Shown here: positions 19,224-28,597 of the stretch, one piece after another
Layout of the letters: every line of letters begins with the position of its first letter
How positions within the stretch are numbered: position 1 is the stretch's first letter
NCBI GenBank assembly: GCA_947501275.1
Contig: CANMVD010000010.1
Location: forward strand, 24,165 to 88,164
Length of the DNA: 64,000 bases
Direction of reading: 5' to 3'
Source of the DNA: an uncultured Tateyamaria sp.
GTDB lineage: Bacteria; Pseudomonadota; Alphaproteobacteria; Rhodobacterales; Rhodobacteraceae
Program-made: the position numbers and the translations under genes
The notes under the pieces: model-generated
What the model saw: only the letters and a program-made list of their open reading frames with translations
What the model was told of the DNA's origin: nothing
Database searches by the model: none

Positions 19224-20855
19224 ATGGCCTTTTTCGACTTTTCAAACATGAGCAGGAAGACCCGATTCGGGGACTTTTCGATTGCACCGGGGGACGTGAA
19301 GCTGACACCGGGCCAGATCAAAACCGAGCTTTTGTCCGGTTTGACGGTGGCTTTGGCCCTTGTGCCCGAGGCGGTGGCCTTTGCTTTTGTTGCCGGGGTC
19401 CATCCGTTGGTGGGGCTTTATGCGGCCTTTATGGTGGGTCTGATCACCGCGATTTTCGGCGGTCGTCCCGGCATGATTTCGGGGGCGACGGGGGCTTTGG
19501 CGGTTGTCATGGTAGCCTTGGTCGCCCAGCACGGTGTCGAGTATCTGTTCGCCACTGTCGTTTTGATGGGACTGTTGCAGATTTTTGCAGGGGTGATGCA
19601 GTGGGGCAAGTTCATTCGCCTTGTGCCGCATCCTGTGATGCTGGGTTTTGTGAATGGTCTTGCGATTGTGATTTTCCTAGCGCAATTGACCCAGTTCAAG
19701 GTGCCCGGGACGGCTGAGGCGTCCGGGCATGGCATGGCTGGGGGTGAGTGGCTGTCGGGCACGCCGCTTTATATGATGTTGGGCCTTGTGGCGCTCACGA
19801 TGGCGATCATATGGGCAGCACCGCGCATCACCCGCGCCATTCCGGCCCCTTTGGCGGGTATCGGGATCGTGGCGGCGATTGTCATCGGTTTTGGTCTGGA
19901 TGTGCCACGCGTGGGCGATTTGGCCAGCATTGAAGGGGGCCTGCCCCCGTTCCATATCCCGGCGGTGCCCCTAACGTGGGAAACGTTGCAGATCATCTTG
20001 CCATATGCGGTGATTTTGGCTGCAATTGGCTTGATCGAAAGTCTTCTGACGCTCAATCTGGTGGGCGATCTGACCAATCAACGGGGTGGGGCGTCGCAGG
20101 AATGTATCGCCCAAGGTGTGGCCAACACTGCGACCGGGTTTTTTGGTGGCATGGGCGGTTGTGCGATGATTGGTCAGTCGATGATCAACGTGAAATCAGG
20201 TGGGCGCACCCGGATTGCGGGGGTCGCTGCTGCGCTGTTCTTGCTGGCATTTATCCTCGTGGGGTCGGGCATTATTGAGCTGATCCCACTGGCGGCATTG
20301 GTCGGTGTGATGTTCATGGTCGTGATCGGGACGTTTGCATGGAACAGTCTCAAGATCCTGCGCAAAGTACCAATGACAGATGCGTTTGTGATTGTGCTGG
20401 TGACGGCAGTGACTGTCATGGAAGACTTGGCCGTCGCGGTCATTGTTGGTGTGATTGTGTCGGCGTTGGCCTATGCGTGGAACAATGCGCGCCGTATTCA
20501 TGCCAAGACCTATGAGACGCCGGAAGGCGCTCGGGTGTATCAGGTGCAGGGTCCGTTGTTCTTTGGCTCGGCCTCGGGCTTTGTTGAATTGTTCCAAGTG
20601 GATTCTGACCCCAAAGAGGTCATCATCGATTTTGCCGACAGCCGGGTCGTGGACCAGTCAGCCCTGCAGGCGATTGAAGCCGTGGCGCAGAAATACGAAG
20701 CCACCAGCAAGCGAGTGCAGCTGCGCCACTTGACGCGGGATTGCCACACGTTGCTGACCAATGCGGGCCACCTGATGGTCGACAGTGACGATGACCCCGA
20801 TTACGAGATTGCGACGGATTATGGTGTGCGTACCGGTATCCTGGGCGGGCACTAA
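19224..20855 (+). CDS. SulP family anion transporter with STAS domain
   Basis: SulP proteins move sulfate, bicarbonate or related anions across the inner membrane. The 543-aa protein has the transmembrane core from about residue 25 (LLSGLTVALALVPEAVAFAFVAGVHPLVGLYAAF, GMISGATGALAVVM) and the TNQRGGASQECIAQGVAN segment. A C-terminal cytoplasmic STAS domain (about residues 430-540) includes EVIIDFADSRVVDQSALQAIE. The start at 19224 has GGAG 6 nt upstream; the longer frame adds an unlikely N-terminus. The lack of sulfate-assimilation neighbours leaves the substrate open. Confidence 0.92.
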   Translation: MAFFDFSNMSRKTRFGDFSIAPGDVKLTPGQIKTELLSGLTVALALVPEAVAFAFVAGVHPLVGLYAAFMVGLITAIFGGRPGMISGATGALAVVMVALVAQHGVEYLFATVVLMGLLQIFAGVMQWGKFIRLVPHPVMLGFVNGLAIVIFLAQLTQFKVPGTAEASGHGMAGGEWLSGTPLYMMLGLVALTMAIIWAAPRITRAIPAPLAGIGIVAAIVIGFGLDVPRVGDLASIEGGLPPFHIPAVPLTWETLQIILPYAVILAAIGLIESLLTLNLVGDLTNQRGGASQECIAQGVANTATGFFGGMGGCAMIGQSMINVKSGGRTRIAGVAAALFLLAFILVGSGIIELIPLAALVGVMFMVVIGTFAWNSLKILRKVPMTDAFVIVLVTAVTVMEDLAVAVIVGVIVSALAYAWNNARRIHAKTYETPEGARVYQVQGPLFFGSASGFVELFQVDSDPKEVIIDFADSRVVDQSALQAIEAVAQKYEATSKRVQLRHLTRDCHTLLTNAGHLMVDSDDDPDYEIATDYGVRTGILGGH

Positions 20856-20886
20856 GCCGCGAGCACTCACGTCGAGAAAACCAAAC

Positions 20887-20922
20887 GGGCGGCACGGCTA
20901 ACTGGCGTGCCGCCCCGTTTTC
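20887..20922 (+). terminator. Terminator between sulP and the RTX array
   Basis: GGGCGGCACG (20887-20896) pairs perfectly with CGTGCCGCCC (20906-20915), followed by CGTTTTC. It ends the SulP transcript. An A-rich flank on the other side (GAGAAAACC) means it could also stop leftward transcription from the RTX array. Confidence 0.88.
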
Positions 20923-20949
20923 ATTTTGTGCCGGGTCGTAGGGCTTTGA

Positions 20950-21921
20950 TCAGAAAAGCTGATCAGGATCTGGAACAAACACCACTTCGACATTGTCAAA
21001 GCTGTCCACGCCGGTCAGCTCAATCGTGCCGCCGCCATGGGTGACAACCACGTCGCCTGCGCCATTCACTTGGCTGGACACAGGGCCGCCGCCGATGAAT
21101 TGCAGGACGTCTTCACTTGTGTCGAAGTCGGTGATCACGTCTGCACCTTCGCTGCCAGTTTGATTGAAGACAAACGTGTCGGCATTGGCACCGCCGCTGA
21201 GTTTGTCATTGCCGGTGCCACCGATGACAACATCGTCGCCGCGCCCGCCTTTGAGGTTGTCATGGCCCGCGCCGCCGTCAACAGTGTCCTTGCCGTTCAG
21301 GCCGGAAATCCGGTCGCGTCCGCCGTCGCCTTCGAGCAGGTCGTTGCCGTTGTCGCCTTCGATCGTATCGCGGCCTTTGCCGCCACTGACATAGTCATGG
21401 CCTTCGCCCGCGATGACGCGGTCGTCGCCGCCCTCGCCATACACAAAGTCATCGCCGCCCGCGGAATAGAAATCGTCCTGATCGTCGCCAAGTTTGACGG
21501 TATCGTTGCCCTCAAAGCTGACCGGAGCGCTTTCGTAGATGAAATCCTGATTGTCCTGACCCAAGATGATCCAATCGAGGCCATAGACCAATTCGATCAG
21601 GGCAGGGCCTGCTGATGTACCGCCATCCGCTTCAATCGCGGCCAGAACGTCTGCGACATCCACGGACAGTTTGGTCATTTCGACCCAAGCGCCGCTGGTG
21701 GGGTAAAATTCCAGTCTGGAAATTGTGCCACCTTGCAACTCACCCGAGCTGTCAAAGGTAAAGACGCCACTCATTGCAATAGAATCGCCACCATCATCCA
21801 GCAAGTCGATATAACGTTTGGTGGAATAGACCGCTTCGAACTGTTCAAACGTAGCATAGAAGATCTCAGCCAGTTCAAGCATGTGAATGCGGGGATTTTG
21901 TTTAACGTCTAGGCGAGCCAT
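20950..21921 (-). CDS. RTX calcium-binding protein 1 (divergent member)
   Basis: The 323-aa protein has no N-terminal signal peptide. Residues 1-125 form a unique domain (MARLDVKQNPRIHMLELAEIF...), and residues about 130-260 hold a block of GGxGxDxhx nonapeptide repeats (SAGGDDF, GEGGDDR, GGKGRDT, GGAGHDN, GGTGNDK) that fold into a calcium beta-roll. A C-terminal segment contains ADVITDFDTSEDVLQF, as in type I-secreted RTX proteins. It is the last gene of the minus-strand array. It shares the architecture of RTX 2-4 but not their sequence in the N-terminal part. Probable secretion by a type I system is inferred; none is encoded here. Confidence 0.88.
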   Translation of the reverse strand: MARLDVKQNPRIHMLELAEIFYATFEQFEAVYSTKRYIDLLDDGGDSIAMSGVFTFDSSGELQGGTISRLEFYPTSGAWVEMTKLSVDVADVLAAIEADGGTSAGPALIELVYGLDWIILGQDNQDFIYESAPVSFEGNDTVKLGDDQDDFYSAGGDDFVYGEGGDDRVIAGEGHDYVSGGKGRDTIEGDNGNDLLEGDGGRDRISGLNGKDTVDGGAGHDNLKGGRGDDVVIGGTGNDKLSGGANADTFVFNQTGSEGADVITDFDTSEDVLQFIGGGPVSSQVNGAGDVVVTHGGGTIELTGVDSFDNVEVVFVPDPDQLF

Positions 21922-22057
21922 GGCAGCGTTTGTCCTGTGTCAGTATTGTTGACGGAAACGCTTAATTTACTGCTATGGCGACAAAAGGCCGTGATTGTGG
22001 CCGCCTCGTGACGTCTGTTCCAGCGAACGCAGTGTGGGGCAGGGCAGTCAGAGGCGA

Positions 22058-23020
22058 TCAGGCACCGTCGTAAAAGAAGACAGTACTTTCCTGCACCGCT
22101 GCAACATCCGTGATGCCTTCGACCAGGATTGTGCCGCCTTCGTGTGTGACAAGCACATCACTGCCGGACCGCTCAAAAGTGATGTTGGATTGGTCGGCCT
22201 CAAAGAAACGTAACGCGTCGGTGTAGACTTCGAAATCGGTGATGGCGTCGGCACCGGTGCGTGTGTTGCCCTCTACGTTGAACAGGAACACGTCGTCACC
22301 ATCGCCGCCTGTCATCTTATCCCGGCTGGCCCCGCCCTCAAGCGTGTCATCACCGATGTCGCCGCGCAGGCGGTCATTGCCCGCACCACCGTCGACGTAA
22401 TCCTTGCCTTTGCCACCAAACAGATTGTCCTTGCCGTCGCCGCCAAAGATCTGGTCGCGCTGTTTACCTGCCTTGATGAGGTCATTGTCGTTGCCCCCGT
22501 AAAGGGTGTCGTTGCCTGTGCCGCCGAACACTGTGTCGTCACCGTCTCCGGCAAAAAAGAAGTCCTCGCCGCCGTTTAATTCAAAGCGGTTGTCGCCGGA
22601 AAAATTGAGCGGGGTTCCATTGTCACTTGTTGCGCCTTGCAGCAACACGTCGTCGGTGTTGTTCGCTGTGACCTCCCAATCGAGCGGCAGGAAGAATGTC
22701 TCGAGCGGTACGGCGTCGATGCCTGAACCGGGTTCTGGATAGGCTTGCGCCAGTGCGCGCACATCAAAACTGAGATCAGACAAGGTGAAGTTTTCACCGT
22801 TATCAAAGGCGAACACGATTTCCGTGATGGTGCCTGTGCCTCCGAATTCATCCGCCACCAAATCCGTCCCGTTCAGAGTGAGGACACCATCGGTTGTCGC
22901 GATGACGAGCGTTTCGGGTGTGAAGTCGCTGGGAACACCATTCACAAAAGCGTCGTTCAATTGGTCGATGAATGTCCCGAGAACATTGGTGATCCCGGGT
23001 GAAACCGTGATGTTGGGCAT
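22058..23020 (-). CDS. RTX calcium-binding protein 2 (paralogue)
   Basis: The 320-aa protein opens MPNITVSPGITNVLGTFIDQL, then an about 125-aa N-terminal domain with the pattern SDLSFDVRALAQAY and the segment FFLPLDWEV. The RTX beta-roll (about residues 135-245) includes AGDGDDTVFGGTGNDTLYGG and GKDNLFGGKGKDY. The C-terminal end holds GADAITDF and LVTHEGGTILVEGITDVAAV. It is very similar along its whole length to RTX 3 and RTX 4, a clear sign of tandem duplication. There is no signal peptide and no catalytic motif, so it is an extracellular structural or adhesive protein if secreted. Confidence 0.88.
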   Translation of the reverse strand: MPNITVSPGITNVLGTFIDQLNDAFVNGVPSDFTPETLVIATTDGVLTLNGTDLVADEFGGTGTITEIVFAFDNGENFTLSDLSFDVRALAQAYPEPGSGIDAVPLETFFLPLDWEVTANNTDDVLLQGATSDNGTPLNFSGDNRFELNGGEDFFFAGDGDDTVFGGTGNDTLYGGNDNDLIKAGKQRDQIFGGDGKDNLFGGKGKDYVDGGAGNDRLRGDIGDDTLEGGASRDKMTGGDGDDVFLFNVEGNTRTGADAITDFEVYTDALRFFEADQSNITFERSGSDVLVTHEGGTILVEGITDVAAVQESTVFFYDGA

Positions 23021-23105
23021 GGTGTTCTTTCAGCGTGCCACCGCTGTCACATCGGAATGCGTGACTGCGATGGGATATCGTTGTCTTGGCTGCGCGTGCC
23101 TGCGA

Positions 23106-24071
23106 TTACAGGAGCAGCAAACTGAAGGTCAGTGAATCCTCAACGGCGCTCACGTCTGTGACCCCTTCAAGCAAAATCGACCCACCTTCATGTGTGACAA
23201 TGACGTCGCCCCCGGCTTCGCTGACGACCACATCCGCGGGATTGGCGTTAAAGAAACGCAAGCTGTCTTCGGCGGCGTTGAAGTCTGTGATGGTGTCGGC
23301 CCCGGTGCGGGTGTTGCCGTCCACGTTGAACCAGAATTGGTCGATGCCGTCACCGCCTGTCATCTTATCCCGGCTGGCCCCGCCCTCAAGCGTGTCATTT
23401 CCGATGTCACCACGCAGGCGGTCGTTGCCTTCGTCACCCGAGATGTAGTCCTTGCCTTTGCCACCGAACAGGTTGTCCTTGCCTTCGTTGCCGAAGATTT
23501 CGTCGCGCTGTTTGCCGCCGCGGATCACGTCATTGCCGAGCCCGCCGAACAGGTCGTCGTCGTCTGTGCCGCCAAACACCGTGTCGTCACCGTCGCCTGC
23601 AAAAAAGTAATCTTCGCCGCCGTTCAATTCAAAGCGGTTGTTGCCGGACAGGTTGATCGGGATTCCGTCGGACGAGGTTGCGCCCTCGGGCAGAAAGTCG
23701 GCGTTGTCATTTGAGATGACCGTCCAGTCGAGGGGGAAGAGGATAGCCTCGACCGCGCCCAAGTCGACCCCGGCGTCTTCCAGCGCGTAGGCGGTCGTCA
23801 ATGCGCCAAGGTCGAGGTTCAGGTTGGACAGGGTGATCGTTTCACCGCTGGTGTAGGTGAACAGGGCGTCTGTCATCGTTCCGGTGAAGCCACCAAAGCC
23901 GTCGGGTGCAAAGTTCATTCCGTCCACGACAACCGTGCCGCTCGCGGTTGTGATCGACACTTGCGTAGCAGAGGCTGCAGTGACGGTGCCGTCCAGAAAC
24001 GCGGCGTCCAATCCGTCCGAAAATGTACCGATAACGTTGGTGATACCTGAGGATACGACCAGTGTAGGCAT
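23106..24071 (-). CDS. RTX calcium-binding protein 3 (paralogue)
   Basis: The 321-aa protein opens MPTLVVSSGITNVIGTFSDGL, nearly superposable on RTX 2. Shared blocks include NRFELNGGEDYFFAGDGDD, EGKDNLFGGKGKDYI, GNDRLRGDIGNDTLEGGAS and the TRTGADTITDF C-terminal module. It starts only 85 bp upstream of RTX 2, so both may be on one transcript. A GGGAA ribosome-binding site precedes the ATG. The differences from RTX 2 are spread through the N-terminal domain rather than the repeats, suggesting the N-terminal domain is the part under diversification. Confidence 0.88.
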   Translation of the reverse strand: MPTLVVSSGITNVIGTFSDGLDAAFLDGTVTAASATQVSITTASGTVVVDGMNFAPDGFGGFTGTMTDALFTYTSGETITLSNLNLDLGALTTAYALEDAGVDLGAVEAILFPLDWTVISNDNADFLPEGATSSDGIPINLSGNNRFELNGGEDYFFAGDGDDTVFGGTDDDDLFGGLGNDVIRGGKQRDEIFGNEGKDNLFGGKGKDYISGDEGNDRLRGDIGNDTLEGGASRDKMTGGDGIDQFWFNVDGNTRTGADTITDFNAAEDSLRFFNANPADVVVSEAGGDVIVTHEGGSILLEGVTDVSAVEDSLTFSLLLL

Positions 24072-24330
24072 TCTAATTCCCTTTCACAGAGCTGGCGCAT
24101 GTTTGATGGAACGTCCATCTGCGCCGATTGAATTTATTGTGTGAACAATTGCACTTGCACCAAACGGATTGAAGCGGAACCGGCACTTATTTGACCCGTT
24201 CAGAATAAGTGACCGGCCTGCCGACGCCAAGGCGTTTGTTAACAGACCGTTAATTTCAATTGGAACGGGAATGGCGAGTGCTTGTGGCCCGACGCGCCTG
24301 TGACGCGCCACACCGCGCACCGGCGTGCGT

Positions 24331-25335
24331 CTAGAAAATCAAGGCGTCTTCCACGGCCGCTACATCCGTCACGCCTTCCAACAGGACCGTACCACCATCA
24401 TGGGTGACCAGCACATCGCCACCCGAAAGCGACACGCTGACGTCAGCGGCGCTGTTGCCGATAAAGTTCAGGGTATCTTCGGCGGTGTCGAAATCGGTAA
24501 TCGTGTCTGCCCCGGTGCGCGTGTTACCCGTGACGTCAAAGACAAACCGGTCCGCATCCGCGCCGCCTGTCATTTTGTCACGGCTTGCACCGCCCTCGAG
24601 TGTATCGTTGCCCACGTCTCCACGCAGCCGGTCGTTGCCATCCCCGCCTGTGATCCGGTCCTTGCCCTTGCCACCAAAAATGTTGTCTTTGCCGTCGCCG
24701 CCGTGCACCACGTCGCGCTGTTTGCCCGCCTTGATCACGTCGTTGCCGTCTCCGCCTAGCAGGGTGTCGTTGCCGGTGCCTCCAAATACGGAGTCATCAC
24801 CGCCCCCGGCCCAAAAGTGGTCTTCCCCACCTGCGAGGTCGATGCGGTTGTCGCCGGTGAAGTCCACAACCACCCCGTCAAAGGTTGTCGCTCCTTCGAG
24901 GTGTTCATTGGCAAGGTCATTGCCGGTGAGATTCCAATCCAGCGGGACCAGCAGATTTTCAGCCGCGTCAATGTCACCGTCTGCTTCCAGATCGTAGGCT
25001 TCGAAGATATCGCCCGCTTCGAAGTTGAAGTCCGAGACGGTGACTTGGGCCCCGGTGTCAAAATCAAATCCAAAGTCCGACGGCTCGAACAGCCCATCCA
25101 AAGGCGTGAAATCATAGGTGAATGTGAATTGGTCGATGGTCCCGGTGAACGCGTCCAATCCTGATAGGGCAAATCCGGTGCCTGTAAATGTGGCTGTCCC
25201 GAAGATGCTCGTGACCTGCGCCGAAGTTGAACTGATCACCTCGATCGAATTGGGCTGAAAGGCGGTGGCAAAGGTTGCGTCGAGCGCGAAGACGATATTG
25301 CCGATATCTGACGTGAAATTTGCCGTGGGGGCCAT
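24331..25335 (-). CDS. RTX calcium-binding protein 4 (paralogue)
   Basis: The 334-aa protein opens MAPTANFTSDIGNIVFALD and has a slightly longer N-terminal domain (with a VTVSDFNFEAGDIFEAYDLEAD segment and the shared LLVPLDWNLTGND). The repeat block matches RTX 2 and 3 closely: VFGGTGNDTLLGG, KAGKQRDVVHGG, FGGKGKDRITGG, LEGGASRDKMTGG. It ends with VTHDGGTVLLEGVTDVAAVED. A 259-bp gap separates it from RTX 3, the largest in the array. This suggests a separate promoter for RTX 3 and 2. Confidence 0.88.
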   Translation of the reverse strand: MAPTANFTSDIGNIVFALDATFATAFQPNSIEVISSTSAQVTSIFGTATFTGTGFALSGLDAFTGTIDQFTFTYDFTPLDGLFEPSDFGFDFDTGAQVTVSDFNFEAGDIFEAYDLEADGDIDAAENLLVPLDWNLTGNDLANEHLEGATTFDGVVVDFTGDNRIDLAGGEDHFWAGGGDDSVFGGTGNDTLLGGDGNDVIKAGKQRDVVHGGDGKDNIFGGKGKDRITGGDGNDRLRGDVGNDTLEGGASRDKMTGGADADRFVFDVTGNTRTGADTITDFDTAEDTLNFIGNSAADVSVSLSGGDVLVTHDGGTVLLEGVTDVAAVEDALIF

Positions 25336-25508
25336 GGAATATCCTGTGATCTAACTGAAGACCGAACAAACGGGTCGTGAAATAGGGTGTATGTCGCGCT
25401 GCCTCTTTTGAATTGCGCGGTTAACTTGCCTTGTCATCGTGCCGAGGGGCGCATCGATTTGCAAGCGCCGGCCCGGTGGTCTGTTTGCATCAAAGGATAT
25501 GCTGGTGT

Positions 25509-26486
25509 TCAGGAGTCAAAAACCAACCCAATGCTGTCGCGCACGCCTGCGACGTCAGTGACCTCTTCGAGCAGGACAGAGCCGCCTGAGTAGTCAATTT
25601 CGACAAATCCGCTTTCTCCGAGTAAGACACGGATATCATCTGGCGATGCAAAATTTGCAAACTGCAGTTCATCCGTACCGATATCAAAATCGGTGATCCG
25701 GTCATCAGCGTCGCCAGCCCTGAAGATGAAGGTGTCCGCGCCGCCTCCGCCGGTGAGGATGTCGCGCCCACGTCCGCCGTCCAGAAAGTCGCGCCCGCCA
25801 TCGCCGCGCAACCGATCAATTGCGCCGCCGCCGGACAGAAAGTCATTGCCCTTGCCCCCGGACAGGAAATCCCGGTTTTCGCCGCCGGTCAGACCATCGT
25901 TGTCGCGCCCGCCTTGCAAACGGTCGCGGCCATCGCCACCTTCGAGAAGGTCGTTGCCGCCGCGCCCGAACACGCGGTCATTGCCGTCGCCCGCATTGAA
26001 GATGTCCCGGTCTTCGCCCAGTTCGACGGTGTCGTTCCCGGTAAAGTTCAGCCGTACGCCATCCTCTGAGAAGGTGCCGCCAGAGTGAACGGCCTCGACA
26101 CTGCTGGCGAGGATCAGCCAATCATCGTCAAATATCAGACGTTCATAGGCGCCGATATCTCCATTGAGTTCGGACAAAGCGGCGGTGGCGATGTCTGCGA
26201 CATCGAGGGTCAGGCCGGTGATCTCGGCCTGGGGGACACCAGAGAAGTTGAACGTCGAGATTGAATTGAGTGTACCACTTGAGAGCAGTATCGTGCCGCT
26301 GGCGTCGTCGAATTCCAGCCCCGTACCTGTGATCTCGAACCGTATGCCATTCAACGTGGCGGAGAACCCGTTGGCATCAAACGTGTTTATGACAAAGCTG
26401 GTGTCGAACAGGTCTTCGAAGATGGCGAACAGGTCATCGCCGCCAAAGCCGAAAGCAGGGGCAACGAAAGGTGTAAAGGTGGGCAT
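25509..26486 (-). CDS. RTX calcium-binding protein 5 (divergent member)
   Basis: The 325-aa protein opens MPTFTPFVAPAFGFGGDDLFAIFEDLFD and has an N-terminal domain of the same size as its neighbours, with LTLDVADIATAALSELNGDIGAYERLIFDDDW corresponding to their conserved W segment. Its RTX block is unusually arginine-rich at the variable positions (GGDGRDRLQGGRDND, GGENRDFLSGGKGND, GDGGRDFLDGGRGRD). The C-terminal part has ADDRITDFDIGTDELQF and a GSVLLEEVTDVAGV end. It is the first gene of the array in transcription order. The shared layout but lower similarity suggests an older duplicate. Confidence 0.87.
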   Translation of the reverse strand: MPTFTPFVAPAFGFGGDDLFAIFEDLFDTSFVINTFDANGFSATLNGIRFEITGTGLEFDDASGTILLSSGTLNSISTFNFSGVPQAEITGLTLDVADIATAALSELNGDIGAYERLIFDDDWLILASSVEAVHSGGTFSEDGVRLNFTGNDTVELGEDRDIFNAGDGNDRVFGRGGNDLLEGGDGRDRLQGGRDNDGLTGGENRDFLSGGKGNDFLSGGGAIDRLRGDGGRDFLDGGRGRDILTGGGGADTFIFRAGDADDRITDFDIGTDELQFANFASPDDIRVLLGESGFVEIDYSGGSVLLEEVTDVAGVRDSIGLVFDS

Positions 26487-26574
26487 GTGCGTGCGCCTTT
26501 CCGTGCTGTTGCGTCACCAGATCGTTGGCGTCGCTTCACTGGGGTAAGGCGTGAGACTGCGGTTTTATTCGGTG

Positions 26575-27195
26575 TTATTTCAAATCATCTGGGCGCAGCA
26601 GTTCGAACACCTCGCGCACAACCGTGTAGTCGCGATAGCCCAAGCGGCTGAGGGGCTGGTACTTGGTGACGTCAAATCGCCCCTCCACAATGCAGTCGTC
26701 GCGCAGGTGCACACCCACCACTTCGCCAAAGACCACGATATTGGATGCCCCTTCGATGTCGACGATCTGTGTCATGCGGCATTCCAGCGTGGCAGGGGCC
26801 GAGGCAACGCGAGCGCAGTTGATCTGGTCACAGTCCGCCTTCTCAATCTCGGCCAACTGGAATTCATCCGTTGTGGCATCCCATGTGCCGGATGTTTTGT
26901 TCATTGCATCCTTCATTGCGTATTCCACGATGTTGACGCAGAAGACTCCGGTTTCGCGGATGTTGGACACGCTGTCCTTGGTGCCGTCCCGGTCGTCCTT
27001 GGTTCCGGTTGAGGCAAACATGACCTGTGGCGGTACATAGGCCACGCCGTTGAAGAAGGAGTAGGGCGCCAAATTGTCAGACCCATCTGCCCCTCGTGTC
27101 GAGATCCAGCCGATGGGGCGGGGCGTCACGATGGCGTTGAAAGGGTTGTGCGGCAGCGGGTGGCCGTCAGCAGGTACGTAGAACATGTGGGGCAT
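26575..27195 (-). CDS. Flavin reductase-like FMN-binding protein
   Basis: The 206-aa protein matches the split-barrel flavin reductase/nitrilotriacetate monooxygenase component B family: NPFNAIVTPRPIGWISTRGADGSDNLAPYSFFNGVAYVPPQVMF near the N-terminus and VFGEVVGVHLRD near residue 160. Such proteins bind FMN and either reduce flavin for a partner monooxygenase or are small flavoproteins of unknown substrate. The start may be 27195 or the second Met at 27186. No monooxygenase partner is adjacent. Confidence 0.9.
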   Translation of the reverse strand: MPHMFYVPADGHPLPHNPFNAIVTPRPIGWISTRGADGSDNLAPYSFFNGVAYVPPQVMFASTGTKDDRDGTKDSVSNIRETGVFCVNIVEYAMKDAMNKTSGTWDATTDEFQLAEIEKADCDQINCARVASAPATLECRMTQIVDIEGASNIVVFGEVVGVHLRDDCIVEGRFDVTKYQPLSRLGYRDYTVVREVFELLRPDDLK

Positions 27196-27281
27196 CCTGT
27201 GCGTGGTGTTTGCGCCAGCCTATCCCTCATGCTAGGGCGAGTGCCAGCCCAGATACCCCGCCGGATTTCAAGACGCCCGCC

Positions 27282-27767
27282 ATGTACACCCTCACACCCG
27301 AGACATCTGAGGATTGGTGGGAAGTCGAGGCGCTTTATGACTTGTGCTTTGCACCGGGTCGCGAGGCATTGTCGTCTTATCGGTTGCGCGATGGTGTCCC
27401 TGCGGTCGCTGGTTTGTCCCACGTGGCGCGTGATCCGGATGGCATCCTGTCAGGTGCCATTCGGTTTTGGCCGGTTGTTGTGCACGGCAAGCGGTGTTTG
27501 CTGTTGGGGCCTGTGGCCGTGCACCCGACGCGGCAGGGCGAAGGCCTTGGCGGGCAATTGATTGACGTTGCTCTGGACCGCGCGGTCGCATTGGGCTGGG
27601 CGCGCGTGATGTTGGTGGGCGACGCGCCATATTACAGCCGCTTCGGTTTCACCCGTCTTAATGGGGTCGAGATGCCACCGCCCACCAATCCCGACCGTGT
27701 GCTGGGCCGCGCCTTGGTCCCCGGTGCGTGGGAGGGTGTTGTAGGGAAAGTGACCCGCGCCGATTGA
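27282..27767 (+). CDS. GNAT N-acetyltransferase (YhbS-like)
   Basis: The 161-aa protein begins MYTLTPETSEDWWEVEALYDLCF. It has the central strand LLLGPVAVHPTRQGEGLGGQLIDVAL, which carries the acetyl-CoA pyrophosphate loop (RQGEGLG), and the YYSRFGFTRL motif found in the YhbS branch. The substrate is unknown. The start at 27282 is chosen because the upstream 24 residues are proline-rich and overlap the promoter region shared with the divergent flavin reductase. Confidence 0.87.
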   Translation: MYTLTPETSEDWWEVEALYDLCFAPGREALSSYRLRDGVPAVAGLSHVARDPDGILSGAIRFWPVVVHGKRCLLLGPVAVHPTRQGEGLGGQLIDVALDRAVALGWARVMLVGDAPYYSRFGFTRLNGVEMPPPTNPDRVLGRALVPGAWEGVVGKVTRAD

Positions 27768-27798
27768 AAACGGCCTTTGCGTGCCCACATCTTAATCC

Positions 27799-28554
27799 AT
27801 GACAGATGTTGTTTTGGCCCCCGCGCGCTATGATCCCGAAGCCGAGCTGGAGCGCCTTGCGCGCCGCTACAAAGGGGCCGGAGGTTTGGGTATTCAGTTG
27901 CTTAATCTGCTGGGCACGCAAGCGGACGGTCTGATGGACACCTTGCCCGCGGGCATTCGGGATCAGTTGAACGCAACCACCCAAGCGGCGCTGGTTCAGG
28001 CCTTGCGAGCGGCGAGTGCCTCGCGCGGGGTCGTGCCTGACCAGGCCGAGTGGTTGAACCGTGCCGTGAATTCCGCCATGGGCGCGGCTGGTGGATTTGG
28101 TGGTCTGCCGACGGCCTTGGCCGAATTGCCAGTCACCACGACCCTTTTGTTGCGGGTGATCGAGGGCGTCGCTGTCGAACATGGGTTTGATCCGGCTATG
28201 GAATCCGTCCGCTTTGACTGCGTGCAGGTTTTTGCCGCCGCCGGGCCTTTGTCCCACGACGATGGGGCCGACATTGCATTCTTGTCGGCCCGCATGGCCC
28301 TGTCCGGGGCTGCGATGCAGGCGCTGATCACCCGTGTGGCTCCGCGTCTGGCAGTGGTGTTGGGGCAGAAGTTGGCGGCGCAGTCTGTTCCGGTCTTGGG
28401 GGCTGTTGCGGGGGCGGCCACGAACTACGCCTACACAAGTTACTACACTGATATGGCCCACGTGCATTTCGGCCTGCGCCGGCTGGCAATTGAATCCGAT
28501 ATCTCGCACGAGATGGCTGTGCAGCGGTTGAAGAAAGAGATGCAGCTGACCTGA
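27799..28554 (+). CDS. EcsC family protein
   Basis: The 251-aa protein resembles the EcsC family: a helical protein with glycine/alanine-rich hydrophobic stretches (AAGGFGGLPTALAELPVTTTLLLRVI and VPVLGAVAGAATNYAYTSYY) and the conserved FDCVQVFAA region. EcsC was named from the Bacillus ecs ABC-transporter operon, but the proteobacterial members are stand-alone and uncharacterised. It starts 31 bp after the GNAT gene and is probably co-transcribed. The stop faces the modC stop 43 bp away (convergent). Confidence 0.85.
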   Translation: MTDVVLAPARYDPEAELERLARRYKGAGGLGIQLLNLLGTQADGLMDTLPAGIRDQLNATTQAALVQALRAASASRGVVPDQAEWLNRAVNSAMGAAGGFGGLPTALAELPVTTTLLLRVIEGVAVEHGFDPAMESVRFDCVQVFAAAGPLSHDDGADIAFLSARMALSGAAMQALITRVAPRLAVVLGQKLAAQSVPVLGAVAGAATNYAYTSYYTDMAHVHFGLRRLAIESDISHEMAVQRLKKEMQLT

Positions 28555-28597
28555 GGCCTGGATTATGGCCACCATTTGCCGGTCACCCGCACCGCTG

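Noticed and set aside
21037..21615. 192-aa plus-strand frame opposite RTX 1
   Set aside because: Its valine/alanine repeat pattern is the complement of the GGxGxD repeats; similar frames occur opposite the other RTX genes.
21164..26088. CRISPR array or tandem DNA repeat in the glycine-rich region
   Set aside because: The periodicity is coding (9-residue RTX repeats), with no constant repeat/spacer structure.
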